A stretch of DNA of 64,000 nucleotides from Streptomyces sp. NRRL F-5727 (GTDB lineage Bacteria > Actinomycetota > Actinomycetes > Streptomycetales > Streptomycetaceae): contig NZ_JOGX01000019.1 in NCBI RefSeq assembly GCF_000719555.1, positions 1-64,000 on the forward strand. Direction: 5' to 3'. Shown piece after piece: positions 42,181-50,861 of this stretch; position 1 is the stretch's first letter, and the number at the start of each line of letters is the position of its first letter. Position numbers and translations under genes: made by a program. The notes beneath the pieces were generated by a model. It saw only the letters and a program-made list of their open reading frames with translations, made no database searches and was not told the DNA's origin.

Positions 42181-43155
42181 ATGACTGACGACCGGACCCT
42201 GCGGATCGCCCTGGCCGGCGGCGGCGCCTTCGGCGCCAAGCACGCGGCCGCGCTCCGCCGCATCGAGGGCGTCGAGGTCGCCGCCGTCGTGAGCAGCAGC
42301 CTCGAACGCGCCCGGAAGTTCGCCGCCGACCAGGGCGTGGGGCGTGCCGTCGCCTCCCTGGACGAGGTGCTCGCGATGGACGACGTCGACGCCGTCGTCC
42401 TCGCCACCCCCACCCAGCTGCACGCCGCGCAGACCCTGGCCTGCCTGGAGGCCGGCAAGCACGTGCAGGTCGAGATCCCGCTCGCCGACTCGCTCGGCGA
42501 CGCCGAGGCGTGCCGGGCGGCGCAGGAGCGCACCGGGCTCGTCGCGATGGTGGGGCACACCCGCCGCTTCAACCCCAGCCACCAGTGGGTGCGGCGGCGG
42601 ATCGACGCGGGCGAGTTCTCGATCCAGCAGATGGACGTGCAGACGTACTTCTTCCGCCGGCAGAACCTCAACGCGCTCGGGCAGCCCCGCTCCTGGACCG
42701 ACCACCTGCTGTGGCACCACGCCGCGCACACCGTCGACCTGTTCGCCTACCAGACCGGGTCGCCGATCGTGCAGGCGAACGCGGTCCAGGGTCCGATCCA
42801 CCCCGAGCTGGGCATCGCGATGGACATGTCGATCCAGCTGCGGGCGGCGAACGGCGCGATCTGCACGCTGTCGCTGTCGTTCAACAACGACGGTCCGCTG
42901 GGCACGTTCTTCCGCTACATCGGCGACACGGGCACGTACATCGCCCGCTACGACGACCTGTTCACCGGCAGGGACGAGCCGATCGACGTGAGCGGTGTCG
43001 ACGTGTCGATGGACGGCATCGAGCTCCAGGACCGCGAGTTCGTCGCCGCGATCCGCGAGGGCCGCGAGCCGAACTCCTCGATCGCCCAGGTCCTGGCCTG
43101 CTACCGGACGCTGGCGGGCCTGGAGGAGCAGGTGAACGCAGTCGCGGGTCCGTGA
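42181..43155 (+). CDS. ligC: 4-carboxy-2-hydroxymuconate-6-semialdehyde dehydrogenase
   Basis: 324 residues, Gfo/Idh/MocA family. The NADP loop is RIALAGGGAFGAKH. LigC-specific blocks are very well kept: MVGHTRRFNPSHQ, QQMDVQTYFFRRQNLNA, SWTDHLLWHHAAHTVDLF, ANAVQGPIHPELGIAMDM. Oxidises the ring-cleavage semialdehyde, whose hemiacetal becomes 2-pyrone-4,6-dicarboxylate. Begins 1 bp after ligAB and ends the operon. Confidence 0.96.
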   Translation: MTDDRTLRIALAGGGAFGAKHAAALRRIEGVEVAAVVSSSLERARKFAADQGVGRAVASLDEVLAMDDVDAVVLATPTQLHAAQTLACLEAGKHVQVEIPLADSLGDAEACRAAQERTGLVAMVGHTRRFNPSHQWVRRRIDAGEFSIQQMDVQTYFFRRQNLNALGQPRSWTDHLLWHHAAHTVDLFAYQTGSPIVQANAVQGPIHPELGIAMDMSIQLRAANGAICTLSLSFNNDGPLGTFFRYIGDTGTYIARYDDLFTGRDEPIDVSGVDVSMDGIELQDREFVAAIREGREPNSSIAQVLACYRTLAGLEEQVNAVAGP

Positions 43156-43262
43156 GCGCGCCCGGGTCCCTCAGAAGACGCTCAAGTCGCTTGCCGGGGA
43201 CGTCCGGTGAGGTGCAGGGTCGGTAGTGCCATCGACCCATGGCGTTACGGGGGATCATCACC

Positions 43263-43916
43263 ATGAAGACCAGGAAGAGCGTGAGCCGCTGGACGGCGGC
43301 GGGCGCCGTGGCCGCCCTACTCGGCGGCACGGCCGCCTGCTCGTCCGACGGCGGCACCGAGGCCGCCGTGTCCCAGCGGCCCGCCGCGGCGGCGAGGGGC
43401 GCGGCGACCACGGCGTGCGCGTCCGGCACGTACGTGTGGTTCAACGTCGTTCAGCGGGACGTCCTCACCGGCGTCGCCGAGAAGCAGGTCCTGGGCAAGG
43501 GCGGCGGCGACCTGACGCGGCCGCTCACCCGGCTGCACACCCCACGGACCGGGGTGACGACGGAGACGGGCCCGAAGGTCGACGCGGCGGCCGCCCTGCG
43601 CTCGCTGGGCAGCCACATCGGGGGCGCGGGCGAGGACTCCGTGTTCTCCGAGACCGGCCGGCCCGCGCCGGACCTCGACGGGAACCCGACCCACGTCGAC
43701 GGCCCGGGCGCGATCGTGGAGTACACGTACGTACGGGAGGTCGTCGGCGACTTCCGCCTCACCTGCCCCGGCGGCGAGCCGTCCACCGGTCGTGCCGTCG
43801 GCTGGTCCGTCGACGGCATGGGCATCCTCGACTGCGCCGAGCCGCCGCGGGCCCTCAAGGACGGCGAGGCGGCCCAGGCGGCGGCCCGCCTGTCCTGCGG
43901 AGCCGCGAAGGTCTGA
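43263..43916 (+). CDS. Putative lipoprotein, function unknown
   Basis: 217 residues: Lys/Arg-rich start (KTRKSVSRW), hydrophobic core AAGAVAALLGG, then TAAC as a plausible lipobox. The mature part has three further Cys and no recognised domain. ATG 43263 is favoured over the GTG/ATG to the left because it begins a proper signal sequence. Same strand as the lig genes but about 100 bp away and not obviously related. Confidence 0.7.
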   Translation: MKTRKSVSRWTAAGAVAALLGGTAACSSDGGTEAAVSQRPAAAARGAATTACASGTYVWFNVVQRDVLTGVAEKQVLGKGGGDLTRPLTRLHTPRTGVTTETGPKVDAAAALRSLGSHIGGAGEDSVFSETGRPAPDLDGNPTHVDGPGAIVEYTYVREVVGDFRLTCPGGEPSTGRAVGWSVDGMGILDCAEPPRALKDGEAAQAAARLSCGAAKV

Positions 43917-43932
43917 CCGGCCGGCCGCCGGG

Positions 43933-44256
43933 CTAGCCGTTCGGGCGGGGGCAGGCGAGCGGCCGGACGTGCCGCTTCGCGGCCCAGCCCGCCGTGTCGG
44001 CGCGCAGTCCCGAGCGGGAGCGCCGGTCGAGGCTCACCCGGTACCAGTCGCCGGACTCGCGGAGGACCGTGAGCTCGTCGCCGGCCCGGAGCAGGCCCAG
44101 GGACGGGCGGGAGGCGCCGGGTCCGGTGTGGAGCCGGGCCGTGCCGGTGGCCTCGTGGCCGCACGGCTGGAACCGCTCGGGGGCGGCGGGGGCGGGGGCG
44201 ACCGCCGCCAGGAACACGGCGGTGAGTGCCACCCCGAGCATCGACGTCATGCGCAT
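43933..44256 (-). CDS. Secreted SH3b-like small protein
   Basis: 107 residues: Sec signal peptide (LGVALTAVFLAAVAPAPAA), then a single bacterial SH3-like fold (TARLHTGPGASRPSLGLLRAGDELTVL, WYRVSL, GWAAKRHV). Such domains bind cell-wall peptides or mediate extracellular contacts. One Cys near each end may pair. Convergent with the lipoprotein gene. Confidence 0.8.
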   Translation of the reverse strand: MRMTSMLGVALTAVFLAAVAPAPAAPERFQPCGHEATGTARLHTGPGASRPSLGLLRAGDELTVLRESGDWYRVSLDRRSRSGLRADTAGWAAKRHVRPLACPRPNG

Positions 44257-44307
44257 GCCGAAGCAACGGCCCGCCCCTGGGCGGGTGTTACGGGTGGGGC
44301 GCCACTG

Positions 44308-45006
44308 TCACCCGTCTGGCGGACACTCCCGGGCCGGCTGTCCGAGCAGGAGCCGGATCTGCCTGGCCGCCGCCGGGATCGGTCCGACGACCGGGACCGG
44401 GAGACGGTGGCGGAGGGCCTCGGCGGCTTCGCCGAGCGGGCCGCCTCCGATGATCACGGCTTCGGCGCCGTCCTCGCGTACGCAGAGGTCGACCGCCGAC
44501 GCCAGACGGTCCGTCATATCGCCTGTCCTTGCCGCCAGTTCACGGGGATCGCCGGTGGTGAGGCGGATGCCGGTGTACTGGGGAGACCAGCCCAGGGCGG
44601 TGACGCGTGCGTCGATCGCGGCGGCCAGATCCGGCGTGGTGGTGGCGATGCCGAAGCGGCGGGCGCCCGCGCCGGCCTCCCGCATGGCGGCCTCGGCGAG
44701 GCCGACGACCGGGAGGGGGGTGCGGGCACGGAGCTCCTCGACGCCCGGGTCGCCGAAGGCGCCGACGACGAGCGCGGCCACGCGGGCGCCGTCCGGGCCG
44801 GCGAGGAGGCGGGCGGCCGCGTCGAGGACGTGGCCGGCCGAGGCGCGCAGGGCCTCCTCGTCGACGAGCATCGGCGGGCCCGCCGCGACGGTGACGCCGC
44901 GGACCTCGTAGCCGTGCTCCGCGCGCAGGGTGCGGCGGGCGATGGCCGCCATCATCGCCGTGGTGGCCCGGTCGGTGTTGGGGTTGACGAGCGCCACGAG
45001 GGTCAC
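44308..45006 (-). CDS. Asp/Glu/hydantoin racemase-fold protein lacking both catalytic cysteines
   Basis: 232 residues with the racemase layout: VALVNPNTDRATTAMM, VVGAFGDPGVEELR, PVVGLAEAA, AVIIGGGPLG. In racemases of this group the two catalytic Cys occupy the A of GAFGDPG and the second G of IGGGP. Both are replaced here (Ala and Gly), so ordinary two-base racemisation looks impossible. Either another reaction (for example maleate isomerase- or decarboxylase-like) or a binding role. Monocistronic. Confidence 0.8.
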   Translation of the reverse strand: MTLVALVNPNTDRATTAMMAAIARRTLRAEHGYEVRGVTVAAGPPMLVDEEALRASAGHVLDAAARLLAGPDGARVAALVVGAFGDPGVEELRARTPLPVVGLAEAAMREAGAGARRFGIATTTPDLAAAIDARVTALGWSPQYTGIRLTTGDPRELAARTGDMTDRLASAVDLCVREDGAEAVIIGGGPLGEAAEALRHRLPVPVVGPIPAAARQIRLLLGQPARECPPDG

Positions 45007-45063
45007 GCGTCGGCCCCCTTCCCGGAGGGTGACACCGCTCGCCCGGGGGCGCGGTCGCCGTCC

Positions 45064-45384
45064 TCAGCCACGGGTGCGGCCGGGGAGGCGCGCGCCGTCC
45101 AGGAAGGCGCGGTACGCGTCGGCGGCGGCCGGTTCGACCTGCGTCACCGCGGGGCCGTAACGGGTGTCGGTGCGGTCTCGCTTGGGGCCCGAGACCCAGA
45201 ACTCCTCGCCGGAGTCGACGTCGTAGAAGTTGGCGTCGAACATCCCGCCCGCCCGGCGGAGGGTGCGGCCCTGGAAGTACGCGGTGCTCCAGGTCTTGGA
45301 GAAGTCGACCCAGCCGATCCAGGACGGCCCCCGGTCGGTGTCGTGACCGGTCTTGAGCTGGACGAACATGATGCGTCGGGACAT
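45064..45384 (-). CDS. Small conserved hypothetical protein
   Basis: 106 residues, Trp/Phe-rich with a beta-strand pattern (IMFVQLKTGHDTDRGPSWIGW, STAYFQGRTLRR, NFYDVDSGEEFWVSGPKRD). Relatives are sometimes labelled as deoxyxylulose-phosphate synthase in databases, which the size rules out. No signal peptide. Function unknown. Confidence 0.7.
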   Translation of the reverse strand: MSRRIMFVQLKTGHDTDRGPSWIGWVDFSKTWSTAYFQGRTLRRAGGMFDANFYDVDSGEEFWVSGPKRDRTDTRYGPAVTQVEPAAADAYRAFLDGARLPGRTRG

Positions 45385-45388
45385 GGGG

Positions 45389-46834
45389 TCAGGGTGCCGG
45401 ACTCGTGGTGGCGCCGCGAGCGGTTTTCGCCGGGGCGCTCCGGGCGACGAGGGTGAGGGCGGCGGCCGCGGCGGCGAGGGCGGCGCACAGGAGCCAGACC
45501 GTGACGTACGCGGACTCGCCCGGGGTGGCGCCGGCGTGCGGGGCCGAGGCGGTGAGGACGGCCGCCATCACGCCGCCGGCCACCGCGCCGCCGAGCGTCT
45601 TGACGTTGTTGTAGAGGGCGGTGGTCACGCCCGTCCGGGAGGGGTCGCTGGCCTCCGCGATCACCGTGGGCATGGCGCCGAGGGCGACGCCCAGGCCGAG
45701 CCCGGCGAGGATCTTCGCGGCGACGAGCTGCCAGATCGCGGTGTGCAGGGCGGCGGTGGTCAGGAAGCTGGCCGCGACGAGCGCGAAGGAGACGGCGAGG
45801 GCGGGGACGTAGCCGGTCCGGCCGGCGATGCGGGCGGTGAGGGAGGAGGTGACGACGGCGGTCGCCGCCGCCGGGAGCGCGACGAGGGAGATCGACAGGG
45901 CGGAGAGCCCGAAGCCGTAGCCGGTGGCGGCGGGGTCGGCGGCGAGGAAGGTGGCGTCGGGCGCCTGGCCGCCGAAGTAGACGACGCCGAAGGCGAAGGC
46001 GCAGAGGAAGAAGGGGGCGACCCGGCGGTCGGCGAGGGCGCGGACGTCCACGAGGGGTTCCGCGGTGCGCAGTTCGACGCGGGTCCAGACGGCGCCGAGG
46101 ACGGCGGCGAGGGCGGGCAGGCCGGGTCCGTCGTCCTTGGCGGCGGCGACGCCGGAGAGGAGCAGCAGCATCGTGGCGCTGAGGAGGACGGCGCCGGGCA
46201 GGTCGAGGCGGCCGCGGGCGAGGCGCCGGGTCTCGGGGATGGCGAGGAAGGAGACGGGGACGCAGGCGGCGGCGAGGGCGGCGGGGACGAGGAGGGTGAG
46301 GCGTATGTCGTCGGTGAGTTCGTGGACGGCGCCGGTGAGGACGCCGCCGAGGAGGGTGCCGAGGGCGAGGGCGCCGACCAGGCGGGCGATGGCCGAGCGG
46401 GCGAGGGCGAGCGGCAGCCGGTCGCGTACGAGGGCGATCTCCAGGGGCAGCAGGGCGGCGAGCGGGCCGGTGAGCACGCGGCCGGCGAGCAGCACCGGCA
46501 GGTTGGGGGCGAGGGCGACGAGGAGGGTGCCGAGGGCGACGGCGGCGAGCGCCCATCGCAGGACCTTGCGGTGGCCGTGGAGGTCGCCGAGACGGCCGAG
46601 GACGGGGACGCTCACGGCGGCGGCGAGGAGCTGGGCGGAGATCACCCAGGTGAGGTCGGCGTCGGGGACGGAGAGCTCGCGGCCGATCTCCGGCAGCAGG
46701 GGCGCGATGCCGCCCTGGAGGAAGCCGCTGGTCAGCTCGAAGAGGACGAGGAGTCCGACGGCGGCGCGGACGGATCCGGCCCCGGTCTCCCGGGAGGCGG
46801 CGTCGGGGGCGTCGGGGCGTTCGGTGGTGGTCAT
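45389..46834 (-). CDS. MFS transporter (DHA2-like)
   Basis: 481 residues with about 12-14 hydrophobic segments and the motif-A loop GRLGDLHGHRKVL after helix 2. The start overlaps the stop of the M20 amidohydrolase gene (ATGA), so the pair is co-translated and the substrate is probably linked to that enzyme's acyl-amino acid or its product. It probably acts as an exporter. Confidence 0.9.
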   Translation of the reverse strand: MTTTERPDAPDAASRETGAGSVRAAVGLLVLFELTSGFLQGGIAPLLPEIGRELSVPDADLTWVISAQLLAAAVSVPVLGRLGDLHGHRKVLRWALAAVALGTLLVALAPNLPVLLAGRVLTGPLAALLPLEIALVRDRLPLALARSAIARLVGALALGTLLGGVLTGAVHELTDDIRLTLLVPAALAAACVPVSFLAIPETRRLARGRLDLPGAVLLSATMLLLLSGVAAAKDDGPGLPALAAVLGAVWTRVELRTAEPLVDVRALADRRVAPFFLCAFAFGVVYFGGQAPDATFLAADPAATGYGFGLSALSISLVALPAAATAVVTSSLTARIAGRTGYVPALAVSFALVAASFLTTAALHTAIWQLVAAKILAGLGLGVALGAMPTVIAEASDPSRTGVTTALYNNVKTLGGAVAGGVMAAVLTASAPHAGATPGESAYVTVWLLCAALAAAAAALTLVARSAPAKTARGATTSPAP

Positions 46835-48039
46835 GCGGGCTCCTCGGCGGATTCCTGGAGGCGGCGGGCGGCGAGTTCGGCGAGCAGGACGGCGGCGTCG
46901 AGGACGGCGCGGTCGTCGAAGACGGCCTGGGGCGAGTGGTTCATGGGGGATGTGGCCGGGTCGCGGTCGGGCGGGCAGGCGCCGATGCCGAGGTACGCGC
47001 CGGGGACCTCGCGCAGGACGAGGGAGAAGTCCTCGGAGCCGGTGAGCGGGCGCGGTGCCTCGAAGGCGCGGTCGGCGCCGAGGAGTCCGCGGGCGGTGCG
47101 GAGTGCGAACGCGGCTTCGGCGGGGTCGTTCTCGGTGACCGGGTAGTTCTCCCGGTAGTCGAGGTCGGCGTCGACGCCGTGGGCGGCGGCGATGCCGTGG
47201 ACGACGCGCTCGACGCCGGCGCGGACGGCGGCCTGGGTGGCGGTGGAGAAGGAGCGGACGGTCGCCTCCAGGACGGCCTGCTCCGGGATGACGTTGCCGG
47301 CGGAGCCGGCGTGCAGGGAGCCGACGGTCAGGACGGCCGGGTCGAAGACGTCGACGGTGCGGGTGACCATCGTCTGGAGGGCGGTGACCATCTCGCAGAC
47401 GGCGGGCACGGGGTCCTTCGCGGCGTGCGGCGAGGAGCCGTGGCCGCCGGCGCCGCGGACGGTGACGGTGACCGCGTCGGAGGCGGCGAGCATCGGGCCG
47501 GGGCGGACGGCCGCGTAGCCGGTGGGCAGCAGGGTCGAGGTGACGTGGAGGGCGTAGGCGGCGACGACCCGGCGGCCCGCCGCGTCGAGGACGCCCTCCT
47601 CGATCATCAGTCCGGCGCCGCCCATGCCCTCCTCGCCGGGCTGGAACATGAACACCACGTCGCCGGGGAGTTCGTCGCGGCGGGCGGCGAGCAGCCGGGC
47701 GGCGCCGACCAGTCCGGCGGTGTGCAGGTCGTGGCCGCAGGCGTGCATCCGGCCGGGGGTGCCGGAGGCGTACGGGACGCCGGTGTCCTCCTGGACGGGG
47801 AGGGCGTCCATGTCGCCGCGGAGCAGGACGGCGGGCCCGGGGCGGCCGCCGCGCAGGACGGCGGTGACGGAGGTGAGCCGCTTGCCGAGGGTCAGCTCCA
47901 GGGGGAGGCCGGCGAGGGCGTCGAGGACCTTGCGCTGGGTGTGCGGCAGGTCGAGGCCGAGTTCGGGCTCGTGGTGGAGGTCGTGGCGCAGGGCGATGAG
48001 GGTGTCGGCGTGAGCCAGGGCGTCGCTGTGCGTGAACAT
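46831..48039 (-). CDS. M20 family amidohydrolase (hippurate hydrolase type)
   Basis: 402 residues. Metal-site motifs are RGDMDALPVQED, HACGHDLHTA, and QPGEEGMGGA; the dimerisation domain is inserted at about 185-300. Cleaves N-acyl amino acids such as hippurate or N-acetyl compounds. First gene of an operon with an MFS transporter, divergent from a tandem Lrp regulator. Confidence 0.92.
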   Translation of the reverse strand: MFTHSDALAHADTLIALRHDLHHEPELGLDLPHTQRKVLDALAGLPLELTLGKRLTSVTAVLRGGRPGPAVLLRGDMDALPVQEDTGVPYASGTPGRMHACGHDLHTAGLVGAARLLAARRDELPGDVVFMFQPGEEGMGGAGLMIEEGVLDAAGRRVVAAYALHVTSTLLPTGYAAVRPGPMLAASDAVTVTVRGAGGHGSSPHAAKDPVPAVCEMVTALQTMVTRTVDVFDPAVLTVGSLHAGSAGNVIPEQAVLEATVRSFSTATQAAVRAGVERVVHGIAAAHGVDADLDYRENYPVTENDPAEAAFALRTARGLLGADRAFEAPRPLTGSEDFSLVLREVPGAYLGIGACPPDRDPATSPMNHSPQAVFDDRAVLDAAVLLAELAARRLQESAEEPA

Positions 48040-48054
48040 GCCGGGTATAGTGCC

Positions 48055-48100
48055 GATCCGGCGGATGAACGGCGTCCGCTTGCAGGGATCCGCCGCTTGT
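48055..48100. promoter_or_regulatory. Inverted repeats in the M20/Lrp control region
   Basis: CGGCGGAT and ATCCGCCG face each other about 24 bp apart in the 79-bp gap between the divergent genes, with related GCGGAT/ATCCG pieces between them. Lrp-type regulators bind such spaced elements. Confidence 0.4.
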
Positions 48101-48118
48101 GAGTGATCGTTTGCGCGA

Positions 48119-49243
48119 ATGAGCCGTTTCGGGAGCAGGGTGGTCGGCGTGCTCGACGAACTGGACTATCTGCTGGTGACGGCCCTCCAGGTCGCTCCGC
48201 GCGCCGACTGGCAGACCGTCGGCGAGGCCCTGGGACTCGACGCCTCGACCGTGGCCCGCCGGTGGGCGCGGCTGACCCGGGCGGGGAACGCCTGGATCAG
48301 CGTCCATCCGGCGGTCCGGGCGCAGGCGCCGGCCGTGATCGCCTACATCGAGGTGGACTGCGCGGCCGGCCGGCTGCACGAGGTCGCGGCGGAGATCGCC
48401 GAGGATCCGCACGTGTTCAACCTGGAGCACGTCAGCGGCGGCCGGGACCTCCTGGTCACCGCCGTCTTCGCCGACCAGGCCGAACTGGCCCGGTACGTGG
48501 GCTTCCGGCTGGGCGCGCTGGACGGGGTGGCCGCGTCCCGGACCCAGGTGGCGACCACCCTGCACACGGAGGGGAGCCGCTGGCGGCTCGACCGGCTGAC
48601 CGAGGAGCAGCGGCGCAGGCTCGCGGGCCCCGGCCGGCCGGCTGCGGCCCGGCCCGCGGGCGGGCGGCTCCTGGAGGAGCGCGATCTGGAGCTCGTACGG
48701 GTGCTGAGCGAGGATCCGCGGCAGTCGGCGGCGCGGCTGGCGGAGCGGACCGGGCTCAGCCCGACTACCGTGCGGCGGCGGCTGGACCGGCTGGAGGCCG
48801 AGCAGGCGCTGGTGTACCGCTGCGAGGTGGCGCGGGCGCTGTCCGGGTGGCCGGTGTCGGTGTCGCTGTGGGCGACGGTGCCGCAGAGCCGGGCGCCACG
48901 CCTCGCGGAGCGGATCAGCGCGTTGCGGGAGATCCGGATGTGCGCCTCGCTGTCGGGGCCGTACAACCTGCTGCTCGCGGCGTGGCTGCGGTCGGTCGAC
49001 GACATCGCGCCGTTCGAGTCGCGGCTCACCGAGCGGTTCCCCGAACTGGTGGTCGCGGACCGGGCGCTGACGCTCTGGCCGATGAAGCTGGGCGGCCATC
49101 TCCTCGACCCCCGGGGCCGTCACCTGCGGGCGGTCCCGCTCGGCCGGTGGAGCGACGACCACTCGGAGGCGGCCGAGGCGGCCCTCCTGGACCGGCTCCG
49201 TACGCCGCGCCGGCCGGCGCCGGGGTCACCGGGCCGCGGCTGA
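48119..49243 (+). CDS. Double-length Lrp/AsnC-family regulator
   Basis: 374 residues with two HTH-RAM units in tandem. The first is LDYLLVTALQVAPRADWQTV to about 150. The second begins LEERDLELVRVLSEDPRQSA, with HTH SAARLAERTGLSPTTVRRRL and a second RAM domain. Single Lrp proteins are about 150 residues. Divergent from the M20/MFS operon, its likely target. The 3' end overlaps the convergent ankyrin gene by 18 bp. Confidence 0.9.
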   Translation: MSRFGSRVVGVLDELDYLLVTALQVAPRADWQTVGEALGLDASTVARRWARLTRAGNAWISVHPAVRAQAPAVIAYIEVDCAAGRLHEVAAEIAEDPHVFNLEHVSGGRDLLVTAVFADQAELARYVGFRLGALDGVAASRTQVATTLHTEGSRWRLDRLTEEQRRRLAGPGRPAAARPAGGRLLEERDLELVRVLSEDPRQSAARLAERTGLSPTTVRRRLDRLEAEQALVYRCEVARALSGWPVSVSLWATVPQSRAPRLAERISALREIRMCASLSGPYNLLLAAWLRSVDDIAPFESRLTERFPELVVADRALTLWPMKLGGHLLDPRGRHLRAVPLGRWSDDHSEAAEAALLDRLRTPRRPAPGSPGRG

Positions 49244-49849
49244 GGCGGCGAGGGCTGCGACGATCTCCCGGAAGACGTCGACCTGCTCCGGGTGCTGCCG
49301 GGCGCCCCAGTACACGGCGCGAGCCCGGGCCTTCAGGGTCGGGACGGCACCGCGGGCGAGGAGGTGGCGGACCATCTCGGGGCGGGGCAGGCCGCAGGCC
49401 CATTCGAGCGGGGTCAGGCCCCGCTGCCGTTCCTCGAGGTCCGCGCCGTACTCCAGGAGCAGGTCCACGAGGGCGAGGGGGTCGCCGTGGGTGCCGGTGG
49501 CGGCGTGGACGAGGGGCAGCCAGCCGAAGCGGGTCTGGGGGCCGGTGGGGGCTCCGGCGGCGAGCAGCAGCCGGACCACGTCGGCGTGTCCCCATCCCAC
49601 GGCCGCGGTGAGCGGGGTCTGGTCGCCGCCGTACTCGCCGATGGGCTGCCCGGGGTCCGCGCCGGCCCGCAGCAGCAGGTCGACGACCTCGGCGTGCCCC
49701 GCGCACGCGGCACGGTCGAGGGCGGTGCGCCGCTCGCCGTCCGGGGCGTCGGCCGCGACGCCCTCGACCAGCAGCCGTCCCACCTCCGCCGTGTCGCCGC
49801 TCGACGCCGCCCCGACCAGTCGCTCCGCCGGCCCGTTCCGCTCTCCCAT
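49226..49849 (-). CDS. Ankyrin-repeat protein
   Basis: 207 residues from ATG 49849, built of about four to five ankyrin repeats (RRTALDRAACAGHAEVVDLL, QTPLTAAVGWGHADVVRLLL, FGWLPLVHAATGTHGDP, RGLTPLEWACGLPRPEMV). A protein-interaction solenoid in the cytoplasm; partner unknown. Convergent overlap with the Lrp gene. Confidence 0.88.
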   Translation of the reverse strand: MGERNGPAERLVGAASSGDTAEVGRLLVEGVAADAPDGERRTALDRAACAGHAEVVDLLLRAGADPGQPIGEYGGDQTPLTAAVGWGHADVVRLLLAAGAPTGPQTRFGWLPLVHAATGTHGDPLALVDLLLEYGADLEERQRGLTPLEWACGLPRPEMVRHLLARGAVPTLKARARAVYWGARQHPEQVDVFREIVAALAASAAAR

Positions 49850-49977
49850 GCGGATGATCATGCCCGAGGGGCGGCTCCCGGGACAGTGCCCGGTCGTGAG
49901 GTGCGGACGGACTTCTGTCGCCCGCGAGCTACCCGGCGGTAATGTGCGGGCCCGTCCACAGCTTTGGGGGAGAACGC

Positions 49978-50847
49978 ATGGGTGCAGTCACGGCCTACGA
50001 TCCGGCGGCCGAGCACGAGCGGACGCGTGTCGCGCTGGCGGCCGCGCTCGCACGGCTGGTGGAACTGGTGGGCGGGATCGACGACTTGGAGGCGCCGTCC
50101 GGGGTTCCGGTGTGGTCCGTCGGGGACGTCGGCGCGCACCTCGCGGCGGCATACCTGGCCTTCGGCGCCGCGGTCCCCGGCGGGCCGGCCGGGGAGGCCA
50201 TCGACTGGGAGGCCGTACTGGCCGGGCAGGAGGGGACGTTCGGCGAGCGGATCGCCGCCGTGAACGCCCTGTCCGTCGGGCTGATCACCGGGGCGGAGCG
50301 GAAGCGGCTGGGCGCCGTCCTGGCCGAGCGCGGCGCGGCCTTCCTGCGCGGTTCGGCGGGGCTCGCGCCCGACACCCCGGTCCCCGCGCCCTGGTACGGG
50401 CCGGGCCGGACCGTACCGCTGGCGGCGGCCACGGGACTGATGCTCAACGAGACCCTGCTCCACGGCCTCGACATGGCACGGGGCGCGCGCCGGCCCTGGC
50501 CCCTCGGGCCCGAAGAGGCGTCGCTGGTGATCCGCCAGGCGATGGTCACGATGATGCCGCTCGCCCTCGACACCGAGAAGGCGCAGGGCGTGCGCCTCGC
50601 CTTCGACCTGGTCCTCAGGGGCGGCCCACGGCTCGCCGTCGTGATCGAGGACGGCGCCGCCACCGTGACCAGGGACGCGCCGCCGCGCCCGTACGACTGC
50701 CGGATCACGGCGGCGCCGACGGCGTTCCTGCTCGTCTCCTTCGGCCGCATGCCGATCTGGAAGGCGATCGCCCTGGGCCGCATGCGCGCCGGCGGCCGCA
50801 AGCCGTGGCTCGCGCCCCGCCTGAGCGAGCTGATCACGGCGCCCTGA
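49978..50847 (+). CDS. Maleylpyruvate isomerase N-terminal domain (DinB-like) protein
   Basis: 289 residues. The N-terminal four-helix bundle carries VPVWSVGDVGAHLAAAY (first metal His) and the later LNETLLHGLDMARG (second His), typical of mycothiol-dependent maleylpyruvate isomerase/DinB_2 proteins; an SCP2-like C-terminal part follows. Many relatives are mycothiol transferases. GGGGGAGAACGC precedes ATG. Confidence 0.85.
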   Translation: MGAVTAYDPAAEHERTRVALAAALARLVELVGGIDDLEAPSGVPVWSVGDVGAHLAAAYLAFGAAVPGGPAGEAIDWEAVLAGQEGTFGERIAAVNALSVGLITGAERKRLGAVLAERGAAFLRGSAGLAPDTPVPAPWYGPGRTVPLAAATGLMLNETLLHGLDMARGARRPWPLGPEEASLVIRQAMVTMMPLALDTEKAQGVRLAFDLVLRGGPRLAVVIEDGAATVTRDAPPRPYDCRITAAPTAFLLVSFGRMPIWKAIALGRMRAGGRKPWLAPRLSELITAP

Positions 50848-50861
50848 ACCACCGCCCGGGA

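Noticed and set aside
43156..43262. Lipoprotein gene as part of the lig operon
   Set aside because: A 107-bp gap, a lipoprotein-type product and no link to aromatic metabolism argue for a separate gene.
45064..45384. 1-deoxy-D-xylulose-5-phosphate synthase
   Set aside because: Some databases use this label for relatives, but 106 residues without a thiamine-diphosphate site cannot be that enzyme.
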